Source: Mytilus trossulus (taxonomy: Eukaryota > Mollusca > Bivalvia > Mytilida > Mytilidae). From it: a stretch of 64,000 nt of DNA. This document shows positions 34,513 through 48,400 of this stretch, piece after piece. Positions within the stretch are counted from its first letter, which is position 1. The number at the start of each line of letters is the position of its first letter. The stretch covers positions 10,679,911 to 10,743,910 of the forward strand of contig NC_086376.1 in the NCBI RefSeq assembly GCF_036588685.1, read 5' to 3'. The translations under genes were made by a program, and so were the position numbers. Under the pieces are notes generated by a model. It did no database searches. It saw only the letters and a program-made list of their open reading frames with translations, and was not told the origin of the DNA.

Positions 34513-37500
34513 CGTTTTTCTGGCTGTCAAAAACAGGAAATTGATTAAAATGAATAAAACCTATGCAATAATGTTTATTGATTCAAGCTATATTTTTAAT
34601 GAGTCTTTATGGTGCTATAATGTAAATATTTTTATGATTATTCTTTTGTTAATGTATTTTGATTGCAATAAATTTGGCAAAATGAAGTAAGCTATAGATG
34701 ACACAAGAAATAATTGCTGTTAAAAAAATCAAACCATAGATTTTATGTGTGATGGTTTTAAAAGGATATTTAATGATAGTGAACTATTGAAATTTGAAAT
34801 TCTTTTATGTTAGCATTTTAACATTTTATGTTGGTGCTTGTGCTAACCTCAGTCATCATTCAGTATGTCTTGACCAGTCAAGTTTTATAATTGTTTAATA
34901 AGTGATATATATATGTGCTACAAATCAGACACAACACATGTCTTTATTTAGTTGTATTTTTTTGTTTATATTTTATATTGCATATAACATTCTTGTCAGT
35001 TTTGATTTAATGAAGTTCAATTGCAAAAGAAAATTGAAATAAAAATATTTGTTTAATTTCTTTGATTGATACAGATATTATTGTTATTCAAATTTCATAG
35101 ATTTTTTTGCTGTACTTTTTGTGCAGTCATTTTTAATTTCAAATGTTCAAATTTTCTGTTGTGAAATTCTTTATTTAAAAAAGATGTGTGTATCTTTTTG
35201 TAACTAATGTAAACATAGCTAGATATATTTATTTTTGCATTTATGCACTGTTAAATGTATATATACACATTCTTGGTGGTTGTGACGTTTATTAGCATAC
35301 TAGTTAAAGCACAAGAAGTAATGGAATTTGGGGGAGCACTCTATATAGCTTGTTTTAGATAGTTTGTTTTAATTGGTTTATTTGTTGAGACATTTTTCCT
35401 TTGATTTCTAGTGATTTTATGAAGTTGCTATGCTTAAAAGATTTTGTATTTAAAATCCAAAAACAAATAATACCATTGATTTCTGTAATTCAGGAGAATC
35501 CGTTTTTAGCAGCTTTAAAATAGCATAAAAATTATTTTGATCACATATTCAATAGATCCATTCAGGAAATTGGTGCCCAGAGGGTTATTATGGACCATTT
35601 ATAAGGTTGAATATCCATTAAATGGCCCATGTTAAAAGCCAAAATGATATTTATTTTAATCACAGGTGAAATATTGTATCATATTCCTAGTAAAAACATG
35701 AACTATGTCATCATGACAGATTTTTCTGTTGCACTGATATGAAAATTTCAAAAGTTTCTATTTGTAATATATATTTAAATGTCGCACTAACACAAGTCTT
35801 TTCCACAAGATATCTATTGTTTTTAAAGAGTCAAAACATAACTAAAACATTGCAGATTTGTTTTTTTCATTTCTGAATACGGGTATTTAATTTACTATTC
35901 ATTTCATTTATAAAAGAGTTTTTTTACCTAATATTTTGTAAGGGTTTTATTGGTACATATTTTTCAGCTCATAGTCATAGGGAATATATTATTTGGTATT
36001 TTTTCCACCTTTTGTTATTTTGTTTAGAACACAACAAATGTTCATAATTAATAACCTTACATTTAAAAAACAATATATCTCACATAACAGTCCATTATGG
36101 AAAGATGTTTGTTTGCAAATTCTAATTTCAAGGACAGTCTAATTTTCAATTTCTAAACCAAAAACATTCCTTATCTTTGACATTCTGATTTATCTAATGT
36201 CATATGTAACATGTACTTCATTTAATAGATTTCCAGCAATCTATTTTGAAACCTAAAAAAACATATTGGAAGCCTGGATGCAGCAATAATCAAATAATTT
36301 GGTCAGTTATTCAATTATTTTTAGTTGTCCAAAAAACAAACTAATCTTATAAGTCCTTCTTTACACTCCAAACATGTTTTAATTGGCTTTCTCAGTAATA
36401 AATATACACCCCCTTCAGATACTAAAACAAACCCTGAAGATGTATAAATAACCAGTTTTCCTTAGATCTATATTAACCTCAGGTACATGAGTTTCATGCA
36501 ATGTTTAATGCAACACTAAGTAATCCTGCCATTAGGGTTCTTTTTCCCTTTAGCAGGGACAAATCCTGTGGTATTTTTTCCCTTTAGCAAGGACAAATCC
36601 TGTGATGAAAATATTTTCAAAAGAAGTCCACCTGCTTTAGTACACATCAAATATGTAATGACCCAGTTTTTAACAAATTATAACATGTGTATTTTTAATT
36701 TTATAAAATTAGATGTATGATATAAGTTAAAGAACAGTAGTTCTTTGTCCTGTTTTTTTGCTGAGAATCAGGAATAGACATTTAAAGAAATTTCTACCAA
36801 ATAATTCTCTGATATTATAAAGAGGTTTGATGGCAATTTTTGTGAACTTTTTCCTGAAACTCTTTTTCCCTTGAATTTATTATTTATTTTTTAGGCCAAT
36901 AAGGTATCATTTTTATTCATCATTTTTTGTTTTCTAAATATAGATATGAATATTATGGATATTTTTTTATAGTAAACTTTTTCAATGAGTGCCAAAATAA
37001 CATGCAATGCAATTTGTTGGTTGTTTTTAAACATTATTTTGAAAATTTTAGGTGTAAGAAATTTGTTCTCTCACCGTGATAAAAGAAGGCCAAATATTGC
37101 CAATAGTATGGTCACTGACCATATACCAGTAGTTGTTTTATTTCAATTTGAAATTAATTTTATATTTATATTGTTATGTGATGATTTTGATATGGTTCTT
37201 GATGACATGATGTTAGAGATTTCCTAGCTGAAAAAGTTTTATGTATACTTTAGTTGCAGGTGGAAAGAATTAGAATTTAATTCTTTTATTTTAATTTGAC
37301 TTTTAATTTCATACACAATCTTAAGATCATACTAATACACATTTTTTTATAATGTGGAAAAGCATTATAACCTTCCAGTATGTTTTGGTGGAGATCAGTT
37401 TTAGATTCAAATTGGCCCTAAAAACAAAAGTATTTCAAAATTGATTCAATTTTTAGAACTACAAATATCCAATATGTATTTCAACAATGCCTTTAAATAA

Positions 37501-37700
37501 TGACATTATACACATTTTCCTTGTCAGTGAATATACATGGGTATAAAATATATTTCTTCACCTATAATGATTATTGTTTATATATAACTTTGTTTAAAAA
37601 CAATGTGTTCATTGAATTCCTTTTTAGTGGGTTGATATTCTCTAGTCTATTGTAATTTTTATTAATCAAGAAATAAAATGATGCTCAATTATCAATTCTT
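34513..37700 (+). other. XYLB: XYLB 3' UTR and downstream AT-rich DNA
   Basis: No coding region. Several AATAAA signals occur (34553, 35038, 37672), so the transcript end is uncertain. The sequence is A/T-rich with many T-runs and holds no recognised repeat between about 34550 and 37850 apart from short homopolymers and a duplicated 'tttccctttagca.ggacaaatcctgtg' at about 36540-36605. Confidence 0.5.
35038..35043 (+). terminator. XYLB: Candidate XYLB polyadenylation signal
   Basis: AATAAA about 760 bases after the stop codon, followed by T-rich sequence. Competing signals occur at 34553 and 37672. Confidence 0.35.
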
Positions 37701-37860
37701 TATGCTAATTACTGGTCCTTGATTTACTTCTTGATATACATTCTCATTTATTTTATTACACTATAAACCAATTATCTTGTAACAAGTCAGTTTAATTGAT
37801 GTATTCAGAAATCATACTTCCTAGTAAATTAAGGGGGCTCACAGGTCTAAATCATTTTTT

Positions 37861-38939
37861 GTCGAGCCTGCAACTTTTGTTGCAAAAAGCTCGACATAGG
37901 GATGGTGTTCCAGCGGTAGCGGCATTATCTAACTTCTTAAAAGCTTTTTATTTTAGAAGGTAGAATACCTGGATGCTTCATACTTTGTATATAGATGCCT
38001 CATGTTACAAACTTTCCCTCAGTCACATGTCCAATGTCCTTGACCTCATTTTAATGGTTCAGTGACTACTTGAAAAAAAGTTAATATTTTTTGTAATGTT
38101 AAATTCTCTCTTATTATAAGTTATTGGATAACTATATTTGGTATGTGCGTAGCTTGCAAGGTTTTCATTCCCGTCAGACAGTTTTCACTTGACCTCAACC
38201 TCATTTCATGGATCAGTGAACAAGGTCAAGTTTTGGTGGTCAAGTTCATATCTCAGATACTATATGCAATAGGTCTAGTATATTCGGTGTATGGAAGGAC
38301 TGTAAGGTGTACATGTCAAACTGGCAGGTGTCATCTGACCTTGACCTCAATTTCATGGTTCAGTTGTTATAGTTTAGTTTTTGTGTTTTGGTCTGTTTTT
38401 CTTATACTGTATACAATAGGTCTACTATATTTGGTGTATGGAATGATTGTAAGGTGTACATGTCTAGCTGACAGGTGTCATCTGATCTTGACCTCATTTT
38501 CATGGTTCAGTGGTCAAAGTTAAGTTTTTGAGTTTTGGTCTATTTTTTTAATACTTTATGGATTAGGTCAACTATATTTGGTGTATGGAAATATTTTATG
38601 ATCTATATGTCTGTTACACAGATTTAATTTGACCTTGACCTCATTATCACGGTCCATTGCTAAGTGTTAGGTGTTTGTGTTTTGGTCTGTTTTTCTTAAT
38701 TATAAGCAATAAGTCAACTATATTTGTTGTATTGAAAAATTGTTAGCTGTACATGTCTGCCAGGCATGTTTCATCTGACCTTGACCTCATTTTCATGGTT
38801 TATTGATTAATGTTTCGTTTTCTTGGTTAATGTTGATTTTATGTGACAGTTGTAATAAAGCTTTATATTTAGTCTATCAACATAATATCAATGATTAGTA
38901 AAGAAGTCGAGACATTTCAGCGTGTGCACTCTTGTTTTT
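37861..38939 (+). mobile_element. Family B repeat, copy 2
   Basis: Head 'gtcgagcctgcaacttttgt' pairs with 'gcaaaaagctcgac' ending at 37895; nested inside is a second small palindrome (tgcaac/gttgca). Tail is 'gtgtgcactcttgttttt'. It has the same ~150-bp internal subrepeats as copy 1. The 126-codon ORF inside is an artefact of the subrepeats. Confidence 0.85.
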
Positions 38940-39010
38940 CTTAATATAGGATTTCGCTATATTTTTCTATAAATGAAGTTTATCTTATACTTAATAGAAA
39001 AATAAAATAA

Positions 39011-40348
39011 ACTAGAGGCTCTAAAGAGCCTGTGTCGCTCACCTAGGTATATGTGAATTAAACAAAGGACAAAAAATAGTTAAAAATTGACTATAAAGGG
39101 CAATAACTCCTAAAGGGGTCAACTGAGTTATAAGCCAAAAACTGCATTTTACCCCTATGTTCTATTTTTAGCCATGGCAGCCATTTTGGATGGTTGACCG
39201 GGTAAAAAAACACAAACTTTAAACTAGATACATCAATGATGATTGTGGCCAAGATTGGTTTAATTGGCCAAGTAGTTTCAGAGAAGAAGATTTTTCTAAA
39301 AGATGATGGATATTTACGAAAAATGGTTAAAAATTGACTATAAGGGGCAATAACTCTTAAAGGGGTCAACTGACCATTTTGGTCATGTTGACTTATTTGT
39401 AAATCTTACTTTGCTGAACATTATTGCTGTTTACAGTTTATCTCCATCTATAATAATATTCAAGATAATAACCAAAAACAGTAAAATTTCCTTAAAATTA
39501 CCAATTTAGGGGCAGCAACCCAACAATGGGTTGTCTGATTCATCTGAAAATTTCAGGGCAGATAGATCTTGACCTGATAAACAATTTTACCTCAGTCAGA
39601 TTTGCTCTAAATGCTTTGGTTTTTGAGTTATAAGCCAAAAACTGCATTTTACCCCTATGTTATATTTTTAGTCATGGCGGCCATCTTGGATGGTTGACCG
39701 GGTAAAAAAACACAAACTTTAAACTAGATACATCAATGATAATTGTGGCCAAGTAGTTTCAGAGAAGAAAATTTTTGTAAAAGATGATGGATATTTACGA
39801 AAAATGGTTAAAAATTGACTATAAGGGGCAATAACTCCTAAAGGGGTCAACTGACCATTTTGGTCATGCTGACTTATTTGTAAATCTTACTTTGCTGAAA
39901 ATTATTGCTGTTTACAGTTTATCTCCATCTATAATAATATTCAAGATAATAACCAAAAACAGTAAAATTTCCTTAAAATTACCAATGTAGGGGCAGCAAC
40001 CCAACAATGGGTTGTCTGATTCATCTGAAAATTTCAGGGCAGATCGATCTTGACCAGATAAACAATTTTACCCCATGTCAGATTTGCTCTAAATGCTTTG
40101 GTTTTTGAGTTATAAGCCAAAAACTGCATTTTACCCCTATGTTCTATTTTTAGCCATGGCAGCCATCTTGGATGGTTGGCCGGGTAAAAAAACACAAACT
40201 TTAAACTAGATACATCAATGATGATTGTTGCCAAGTTTGGTTTAATTTGGCCAAGTAGTTTCAGAGAAGAAGATTTTTGTAAAAGTTAACGCCGGACGCC
40301 AAGTGATGAGAAAAGCTCACTTGGCCCTTCGGGCCCGGTGAGCTAAAA
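39011..40348. mobile_element. Dispersed element (family C) with ~500-bp internal direct repeats
   Basis: Starts near 'actagaggctctaaagagcc' 'tgtgtcgctcacc' and ends 'gggcccggtgagctaaaa'; the ends share an inverted 'gctcacc/ggtgagc'. The block beginning 'gagttataagccaaaaactg' occurs at 39125, 39625 and 40107 (spacing 500 and 482). The minus-strand ORFs of 92 and 66 codons repeat the same short peptide and are not considered genes. Confidence 0.8.
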
Positions 40349-42070
40349 ATGGGGTCAACATTCATTTACTCTCACAATCTGACTTCAAAAGAAGCATACA
40401 TTTTTGTAAAGGAACTTTTCTCCTGTTAAATTACAGAAACCGCTTAAATTTTACAAAAGTTTAGTTTAAGTAAAGCTTATTTGAAAATAATAATAATAAA
40501 TATATGTCACTGATGAGTTAAAAATTTTATTTCAGTTTTAATGCCAAAAAAATGGCCTTTTGGCAGGAAAGGGAGATAATTAGGAACTTTGTCAATGATA
40601 TATAAATGTTAAAAGTCATCTGGGCCCAAAACGAATTGAAATTTTTGAAAGATTTTTGTACCATATGATAAAGTAACCACTAATAGATATGTCTGTGGAT
40701 ATTGATATTCACGGATTTGCCAAGAAAGCCTTTATGATGGTATATAATAATAATGCTACAGGGAGATAACTCTGAAACAGCGGAACCTTTTAATCATATT
40801 GGATCAAAGTAAAGCTAGATTTTGTCAAAATTGAAGGAAAATTAAACAATCTAAATTAGTTATGTCAAGTTGTTTGGTACTACAATGTACCTTGAAACAT
40901 GCTTACTTAGTTAAACATAACAATTTATTATTAACCTTAACCAGCCTTTACCCACAGAATCCACTAAATTCAGTATCCAACAAATAATAATTATCCAAAG
41001 TACATGACCAATCACAACATCAAAAATAGTTGTGTCACCTTAATGCAACACAATATCTCAATTGGTCGGTAGGAATTGCATCTCTAGCTGGTAAATAAAT
41101 TGTATACTATTGGTCAGGTAAGTAGCTTTAATAAGGTGACTTTACCTTTGATTAACGCCAGTTCCACTAGAATAATTTGCATATGGTCACTGGATGAAAG
41201 ACGTGACTTAAAACACAAATCCAAACAGCAACACACCAAATCATACCTGAATGTTACAAATTAAACCAAAGAACAATCGAAAAATTTCAAATAAAAAGGC
41301 ATCACACTGGTTTAAATGAAAATAAAATTACAAATTAATATCAATGGTAAATGTTCATTGGATATAAGATATAGTTTAAAAGCAGCAGCATATTTAAACA
41401 TTAATGCATCATAGTATAACTTCATCTAACAAGACAAGACCAAAATTCAACAAATATTTCAAACAACACACCACAGATCACAAATCAAAACATAATTGAG
41501 TCCTTGACAAAAGAAATGAAGTAATTTGCCTAAAGATAACAGCTCACACCTACTTTCCTACATAAGTACCTTACAAGTTGAAACACATGGATTTTGAAAT
41601 GAATTCAATAACCCAATTCACATGGTTTGCATGATTTCGATGATGTCTTTTTGTGATTGTGTTGTTTACACATCTGCCAAACAGTTGATGCTCTACCTTG
41701 CATATCATATAAATTTAACAAGAGTGAAAGTGTGAGCTTATATATATATATGAACGATATAGCTGACTTATATTAATCCTGAAAGATGTGACAAAATTTT
41801 TTCAACTTGGCTATCATGTATAAAATACTATAAGTGTTCAGTACACAGGAAGTTGTTGAGAGATGAACCTGAAAACCCATCACATGGTATAGCTAACTAA
41901 TATAAACCTTGAAACCAAATTTCAGAAATCCTTATGAAGTAAAGTTCCTGTGAAAAATGTGGCAAAAAAATATTTATGGGAAGGACAGACGTATGAATGG
42001 ACTGACAGACAAACAGCCAGAGATTTAACAGTTACATTTATAAAGGGGCATAACTCTAGAAATGTTGGAA
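40349..42070. other. Convergent intergenic region between XYLB and CHMP7
   Basis: No gene is seen. Around 40900-41000 are words like those of MITE family D ('cagcctttacccacagaatc'). Around 41940-42060 is a segment with 'ggacagacgtatgaatgg' and 'ggggcataactctagaa' that resembles the tails of other dispersed repeats here. Confidence 0.4.
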
Positions 42071-42088
42071 CAATAACAATAAAATACT

Positions 42089-42094
42089 TTTATT
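42089..42094 (-). terminator. CHMP7: Candidate CHMP7 polyadenylation signal
   Basis: TTTATT on the plus strand reads AATAAA on the minus strand, about 345 bases after the CHMP7 stop codon. Others exist nearby, so the choice is tentative. Confidence 0.4.
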
Positions 42095-42438
42095 AATTTT
42101 TCACATCCATAAAAACATAAGAATACATGTATATGATAAAAATCATAAATAAAATAATTCATAAATTCAATTAAAACAAAATGTGCAGAAAATAGAATTT
42201 TCTCTGTATTTACATCATAAATCAGATAAACATCACTCGGGCAACATTAGTTTATTATATTACATGATAAAAATACTACATTGCTCTAGCTTTGAAATTT
42301 CATAGTTTAAGTTATCCAACATATAAAATGTAAAATTATACAGCACCCATTTTGTACGAAAGACAACATAACCATTTCTTTGTAGTTTATTCTATATTTC
42401 AAATAGATTAGAAAGTTAAAAAAAACATCCTCAATTTG

Positions 42439-45400
42439 TCATGAATCTAGACATGCTTCCTTTTTATTGGTATTAACATTAGGTATAAAAGTTGGAACAT
42501 CTGGCAGTTCTAATGATAAATCAATTTCACCCGTGTTTATACCATCTACCATAGGGGATTGCTTATGCAAGTTACTTTCTGATATCTGTGGTGACTTTGG
42601 TGTTCTGTTTGGACTGGGTAATTTTTGTGGTGATGTTCCTGGAGTAATTGAAAACTTTTGCGGTGATACAGATGCTGTAATTCCTGTAGAAGGAACTCCT
42701 TCTGGAGTCTGGAATGGTGATACAGGCTTATCTGTAGTAGCTGATGGAACTGTAGGTAAATGTAAATCTGAAATCACAAAGTACACGTCAATTGTATTTA
42801 CATGATTGAAAATTTGCATGCATCTTCAAGTTAATAAGTAACAAATTAATATAATTGTTTTATTTGAATGATGGTGTTAATATTGTTTGCTCCTTGTTGA
42901 ATGTACATTGTATTTAGACTTTAGAGGAGCAAAAGATGTCGCCACTCCCATGTCATGGCCATGACATGACAAATGTAAAACAATTTAAACGAGAAAATGT
43001 ACAGCCTAACCTATGTATAGAATAATAAATGAAAAACAAATATGTAACACAGCAACAAATGATAATCACTGAATTTGGACAGGCACATGGAGAATGTAGT
43101 AGGGTTAAACTAGTTAGATGGTGTCAAACCCTCCCCCTAACTTGGAAATGTGGTGTAATAGTACAGCATATTAATAAAGTTTTTGAACTATAAAAATCAG
43201 TTGAAAAGTCTTTACTTATTAGCTGATGGATACAAATAGAAATATATCTAACAAAAAAAAGTGAATTTGGATGGGCACTTACACATCCTAGCAACATAAA
43301 GACACTTCTGAGAATATTCACAGTAACTGACAAATAACTTTGAGTTAAGATCTTACATATAGGCTATTTAATTCAATTTTATTCATTGGAGTTTACATGC
43401 AAAGAAAAACCCATGAATTATTCATAAATTGGACTGAACTGACAACACTAATTATTTGCATTTGCAAGAAGCTTAGTGTAGTGTAGGAAAATTACAGAAT
43501 AAAAACCATAATGAACATTTACATGAATATTGTGAACCTCCTTATACATCTAGGTCTGTTTTATAAGAAGTTTGAAAACTAGCTGTTTAAATAGCTTATT
43601 GTTGACATGTTTACTTACTGTTTTCATTTGATCTGGTCATTACAAATCTATTTCATGATTACTTACAGATTGAAAACATCAAATATATATAAGTTTTGGT
43701 GTTGAACATTCTTTGTAAGTTGTAATTGAGGATATAATAGGGTTTTGATTTCTTCATTTATAAATAGAAAACAGTTATATTGAACAGTTGGAATTCAAAA
43801 ATATAAAGGAGTAAGTTCAGAAAGACCCCTTTTTGGCCCCAAAATGTAGCAGTTTTAGAAAATTGTGAAAATGTAATCGTTAAGATATTTATTGAAAAGA
43901 AGCTTCTGCTACATAAATATGGGCTGTTTTTGACAATGCAATGCACATATATTGGGTACTAGCATCACTGAGTCATGCGAAATTACTGAAATCTCCACAA
44001 TTTTAGCATTTTAGTTAAATTTTAGACGGTTTCCGTCTCATATGAAAGTGGCCGCATTCCTGTTCATTCATAATATTAAAATCTAAGTTGTATATGATAC
44101 ACAATATATATAATGGTTGAGGATGAACAGGGATGTGTCCACTTTCATTTTTGACAAAAACTATCTGAAAAGTGATGATTTTTGGCATATTTGACAGATT
44201 TTTCATATTTAAGCTTGAATCGGAGCATTTATGATGTCTTAATAGGGTAAAAATGTTCACATAAACTAATTGAATCAATTGAAAAAGACATTCAAGTTTT
44301 TAAAAAGTGTCTAAAATATTTCGTTAGATGAACTTGAAAATTGAGGCCGGAATCGGCCCTTACCGGACCGGACCTACTCCTTTAACCTTTAACTTTATTA
44401 AAATATCCTATGGTCTTATCTTAATGCTAAACAAAAATGTGTCACTAGTACACGGATGCCCCATCTGCACTATCATTTTCTATGTTCAGTTGACTGTGAA
44501 AATGGGGTAAAATCTCTAATTTGGATTTAAAATTAGAAAGATTATATCGTAAGGAACATGTGTATAAAGTTTCAAGTTGATTGGACTCAACTTCATCAAA
44601 AACTTTAACATGAAGCAGGACAGATGAACAGACGGACAAACAAACAAATGGACAGATGAATGAACAGGCGCACAGACCAGAAAACATAATGCCCATAACT
44701 GGGGCATAAAAATTTAATAAATAAACAATTAAATGATGAAATGCAATTTAATCTGTTTTCAATGCAATTAGGTAACTGTTATTTGTTTAAAGACTTTTTA
44801 ACTATCATTTGAGTTGAACTTATTTAGACTTGTCCATGTCCGGGTAATTAGGCTTTTGAAAGTTTTTTTTGGTGTATTTTTTTAAATTTTTTTGATGGTT
44901 TGTAAGTCAGCAGAATTTCAATCATTAAGTTAGTACTGACATTTAAAGACTTATTCAGAACTATTAGTTTACAAAATCTATGAAAGAAATATATAATGAT
45001 GAAACTTATTTATGATCAGTGAATGGTATCAAGGAGAATATATTTCTGTACTTGGCAAAGTAAATGATGCCATCATAAACGTAAATAATATCATTACATC
45101 ATAACATCATAACTTTGATTTTTTTTTCATTGACGCTAAGAACTTAAAATATCACTCCACCAGAGATAACTGGTATCACAATTTCAATACAAGCATTGTA
45201 GATTTTTAACTGCCATGGCATATAAGGATTAGTATGTTGTATCTTTATATATCTATTCTAACTTTTTTACTTAGATTGTGCAGGCCCAATGCCATGAATT
45301 TTTAAGGGGGTTACATCAACTCGAGACAAATGAAATATCAACTTTAATAATCCAAGTTCATATAAAACAATGACTTTAAAAGTGCTTATTTGTTTTCAAA

Positions 45401-48400
45401 AGGGATTTGTGTGAACAGCTGGAACCTCCTTCCCCATGGCCTGCTGTGTAGGTTTCTATTGAACCATTTATACCTGTTAATCCACTAATTATGTCATCTA
45501 TCAATAATTCTGAATCTTTCTCCTTTACTTCGTCTCTCATGATATCTTCTAATTCTGCCTCTAGTTCTTCCCTACTAATGTCAAGACCTGAAGGTCCAGA
45601 ACAAATCTGGTCTTGTATCTCTGCTTGCTGTTCTAATACCTATATAAACAAATGATTTATTAGACATTTATAGATTTAATTGATGATAAAGTTCAATACT
45701 ATATTTTGTTGAAGAGAAAGCTATAAAAATTATGTGTAAAAAGGTTCTGAAATAAATATTCAACAATGGCCCTTTATATAATTGCTTTCACAAAAATACC
45801 CATGACCAAATTTGTTAAAAAAAGGAAATATGCCTTTTTTGTTCTTAATTTAGACAAGAGTGCACACACTGAAATGTCTCGCCTTCTTTACTAATCATTG
45901 ATATTATGTTGATAGTCCTAAGTATAAAGCTTTATTACAACTGTCACATAAACTTAACAGTAACCAAGATAGCTAAACAAAGACCAATGAACCATGAAAA
46001 TGAGGTGAAAGTCAGATGAACCATGCCAGGCAGACATGTACAGCCAACAATGCTTCCATACAACAAATATAATTGACCTATTTAAGAAAAATAGACCAAA
46101 ACACAAAAACTTAAAAATGTGCAATGAACCGTGAAATTGAGGTCATGGTCAAATAAAACCTGCGGGACTGACATATAGATCATAATATATTTCCATACAC
46201 CAAATATAGTTGACCTTTGGCATATATAATATGAGATAAAAAGACCAAAACTTAAAAACTAAACTTTGACCATTGAACCATGAAAATGAGGTCAAGGTCA
46301 GATGACATCTGCCCCCTAGACATGTAAACCTTACAATCATTCCATACACCAAATATAGTAGACCTATTGCATATAGTATAAGAAAAACAGACCAAAACAC
46401 AAAAACTTAACTATAACCACTGAACCATGAAAATGAGGTCAAGGTCAGATGACACCTGCCAGTTGGACATGTACACCTTACAGTCCTTCCATACACCGAA
46501 TATACTAGACCTATTGCTTATCGTATCTGAGATATGGACTTGACCACCAAAACTTAACCTTGTTCACTGATCCATGAAATGAGGTTGAGGTCAAGTGAAA
46601 ACTGTCTGACGGGCATGAGGACCTTGCAAGGTACCCACATACCAAATATAGTTATCCAATTACTTATAATAAGAGAGAATTTAACATTACAAAAAATTTT
46701 AACTTTTTTTCAAGTAATCACTGGACCATGAAAATGAGGTCAAGGACATTGGACATGTGAGTGACAGAAAGTTCGTAACATGAGGCATCTATATACAAAG
46801 TATGAAGCATCCAGGTCTTCTACCTTTTAAAATATAAAGCTTTTAAGAAGTGAGCTAACACCGCCGCCGTTGCCGCCGCCGTAGCCGCTGGATCACTATC
46901 CCTATGTCGAGCTTTCTGCAACAAAAAATGTAGGCTCGACAAAAATGATATATACCTCAGCTAGTTCATCCATTACATTTGCAATGTGGTCTGTTGATGT
47001 TTTCCCTGTCAATGATTTCAGTACATGGTTCCCTGATTCTAATGCTTTCACAACCTGTTGCAAAAGACAAAATTTCTGAGACAATTTTCATAGAAAACAA
47101 ATCTCATCTCTTAAATCAGGAGAAATTCAATAATGAATTAATATGTTTTCTTTCCAGTTTTGATCCGTTGCATAATTTTTCTACTTAAATAAATGATGAG
47201 AGTGTCCATAGGACACAAATGAAGTCCCCACTTGCATATAATGTTATCAAGAAACATTACTCAAGAACTGTAAAAATGATACTACCCAAATTTGTACTTG
47301 ATCTGGGGTTTTTGGTACATATAATAAGCATTGTGCGTCAGTTTCATAACATTTGATTGAAGCAAACTAAATTGAAACAGGAAACAAAAAATTCAGCATT
47401 TTTTCCATTTTAAAGGAGCATAACTCTAGAACGATAAAATTGACACAACAACAAAAATTCAAACTTGATCTGTGGTTTGTGGTAATAAGCATTGTGTATG
47501 ATTTTCATAAGATTTGGTTTTGGCATAACAAAATTTGAGAACATAAACCAATTTTTAGATGTACATTTTTACAGTCTACAGACACAAAGACATAGGTAAA
47601 ACTTTAAGCCCCCTCTTCTAAGGCTGGGGCATAATAAGTTTGAAAAAAACAGATTTGGTAATATCATGATAAATCAATTTGAAGTATAGAATAAAACATA
47701 AACCAATATTTCTTGGTAATTCAATTCAAGTTTATAAGTGTTCTTACTTTTATTTGAAATTAAACTATTTTATGACTTAAGTTAATTGTTTCCATAAATA
47801 GTTGGTATAATAATCATGATCTTTATTTAAACAAGTTTGTATAGAAAAAGACATGATAGGAGAGAAACATTATAATATCTTATAATATCTAGGTACCCCA
47901 CAAACACTATGATTCCCAAACCTTATCTAATCTTACCATTTCATCTGACACAGAATGTGATATCTGGTTTAAAATATTGTCTAATATATCCAAAGATCCT
48001 GTTAATTTATCTATTCTGCTTTCTATAATTTTCTTTTGTCTTAAACACCTTAATGCCTGAAAAAATAAACCTTTAAATGATTATCTTCTTACACTCAAGA
48101 TATGATGATGAAATCAATCCTTCAATATTTATAAATACAATGCTGATTTATGCTATATAACTTAGCCTCAAGTTTTATAATCAAACACTTTTTTTTTCAG
48201 ATTCAAATCTAAAATTTAGTCAATGATCAATTATTTGAATATCTTTAAAGTTCAATATATTTATTTACAACCCAAACCAGCAAGTTTGTTTTCATGTTGA
48301 AAATAACTTAATCTTTAAATACCTTTCTGTACTTAGTATCTCTTACCTGAGTTTTACTAGTTTTCTTTAATCTAAGAGCTTCTTTCTTTAATCTATATAA

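Noticed and set aside
34282..37700. Additional gene downstream of XYLB (80-codon ORF at 36985-37227)
   Set aside because: Very AT-rich with no domain or splice signals. It is best explained as 3' UTR or intergenic sequence.
38143..38523. 126-codon ORF with repeated peptide
   Set aside because: It follows the ~150-bp subrepeats of family B; the same peptide appears in the other copies with frame breaks.
39091..39369. 92-codon minus-strand ORF repeated at 40034-40234
   Set aside because: It is a product of the direct repeats within family C and has no start context or splice support.
42467..42805. 112-codon plus-strand ORF
   Set aside because: It is the antisense shadow of the last CHMP7 exon.
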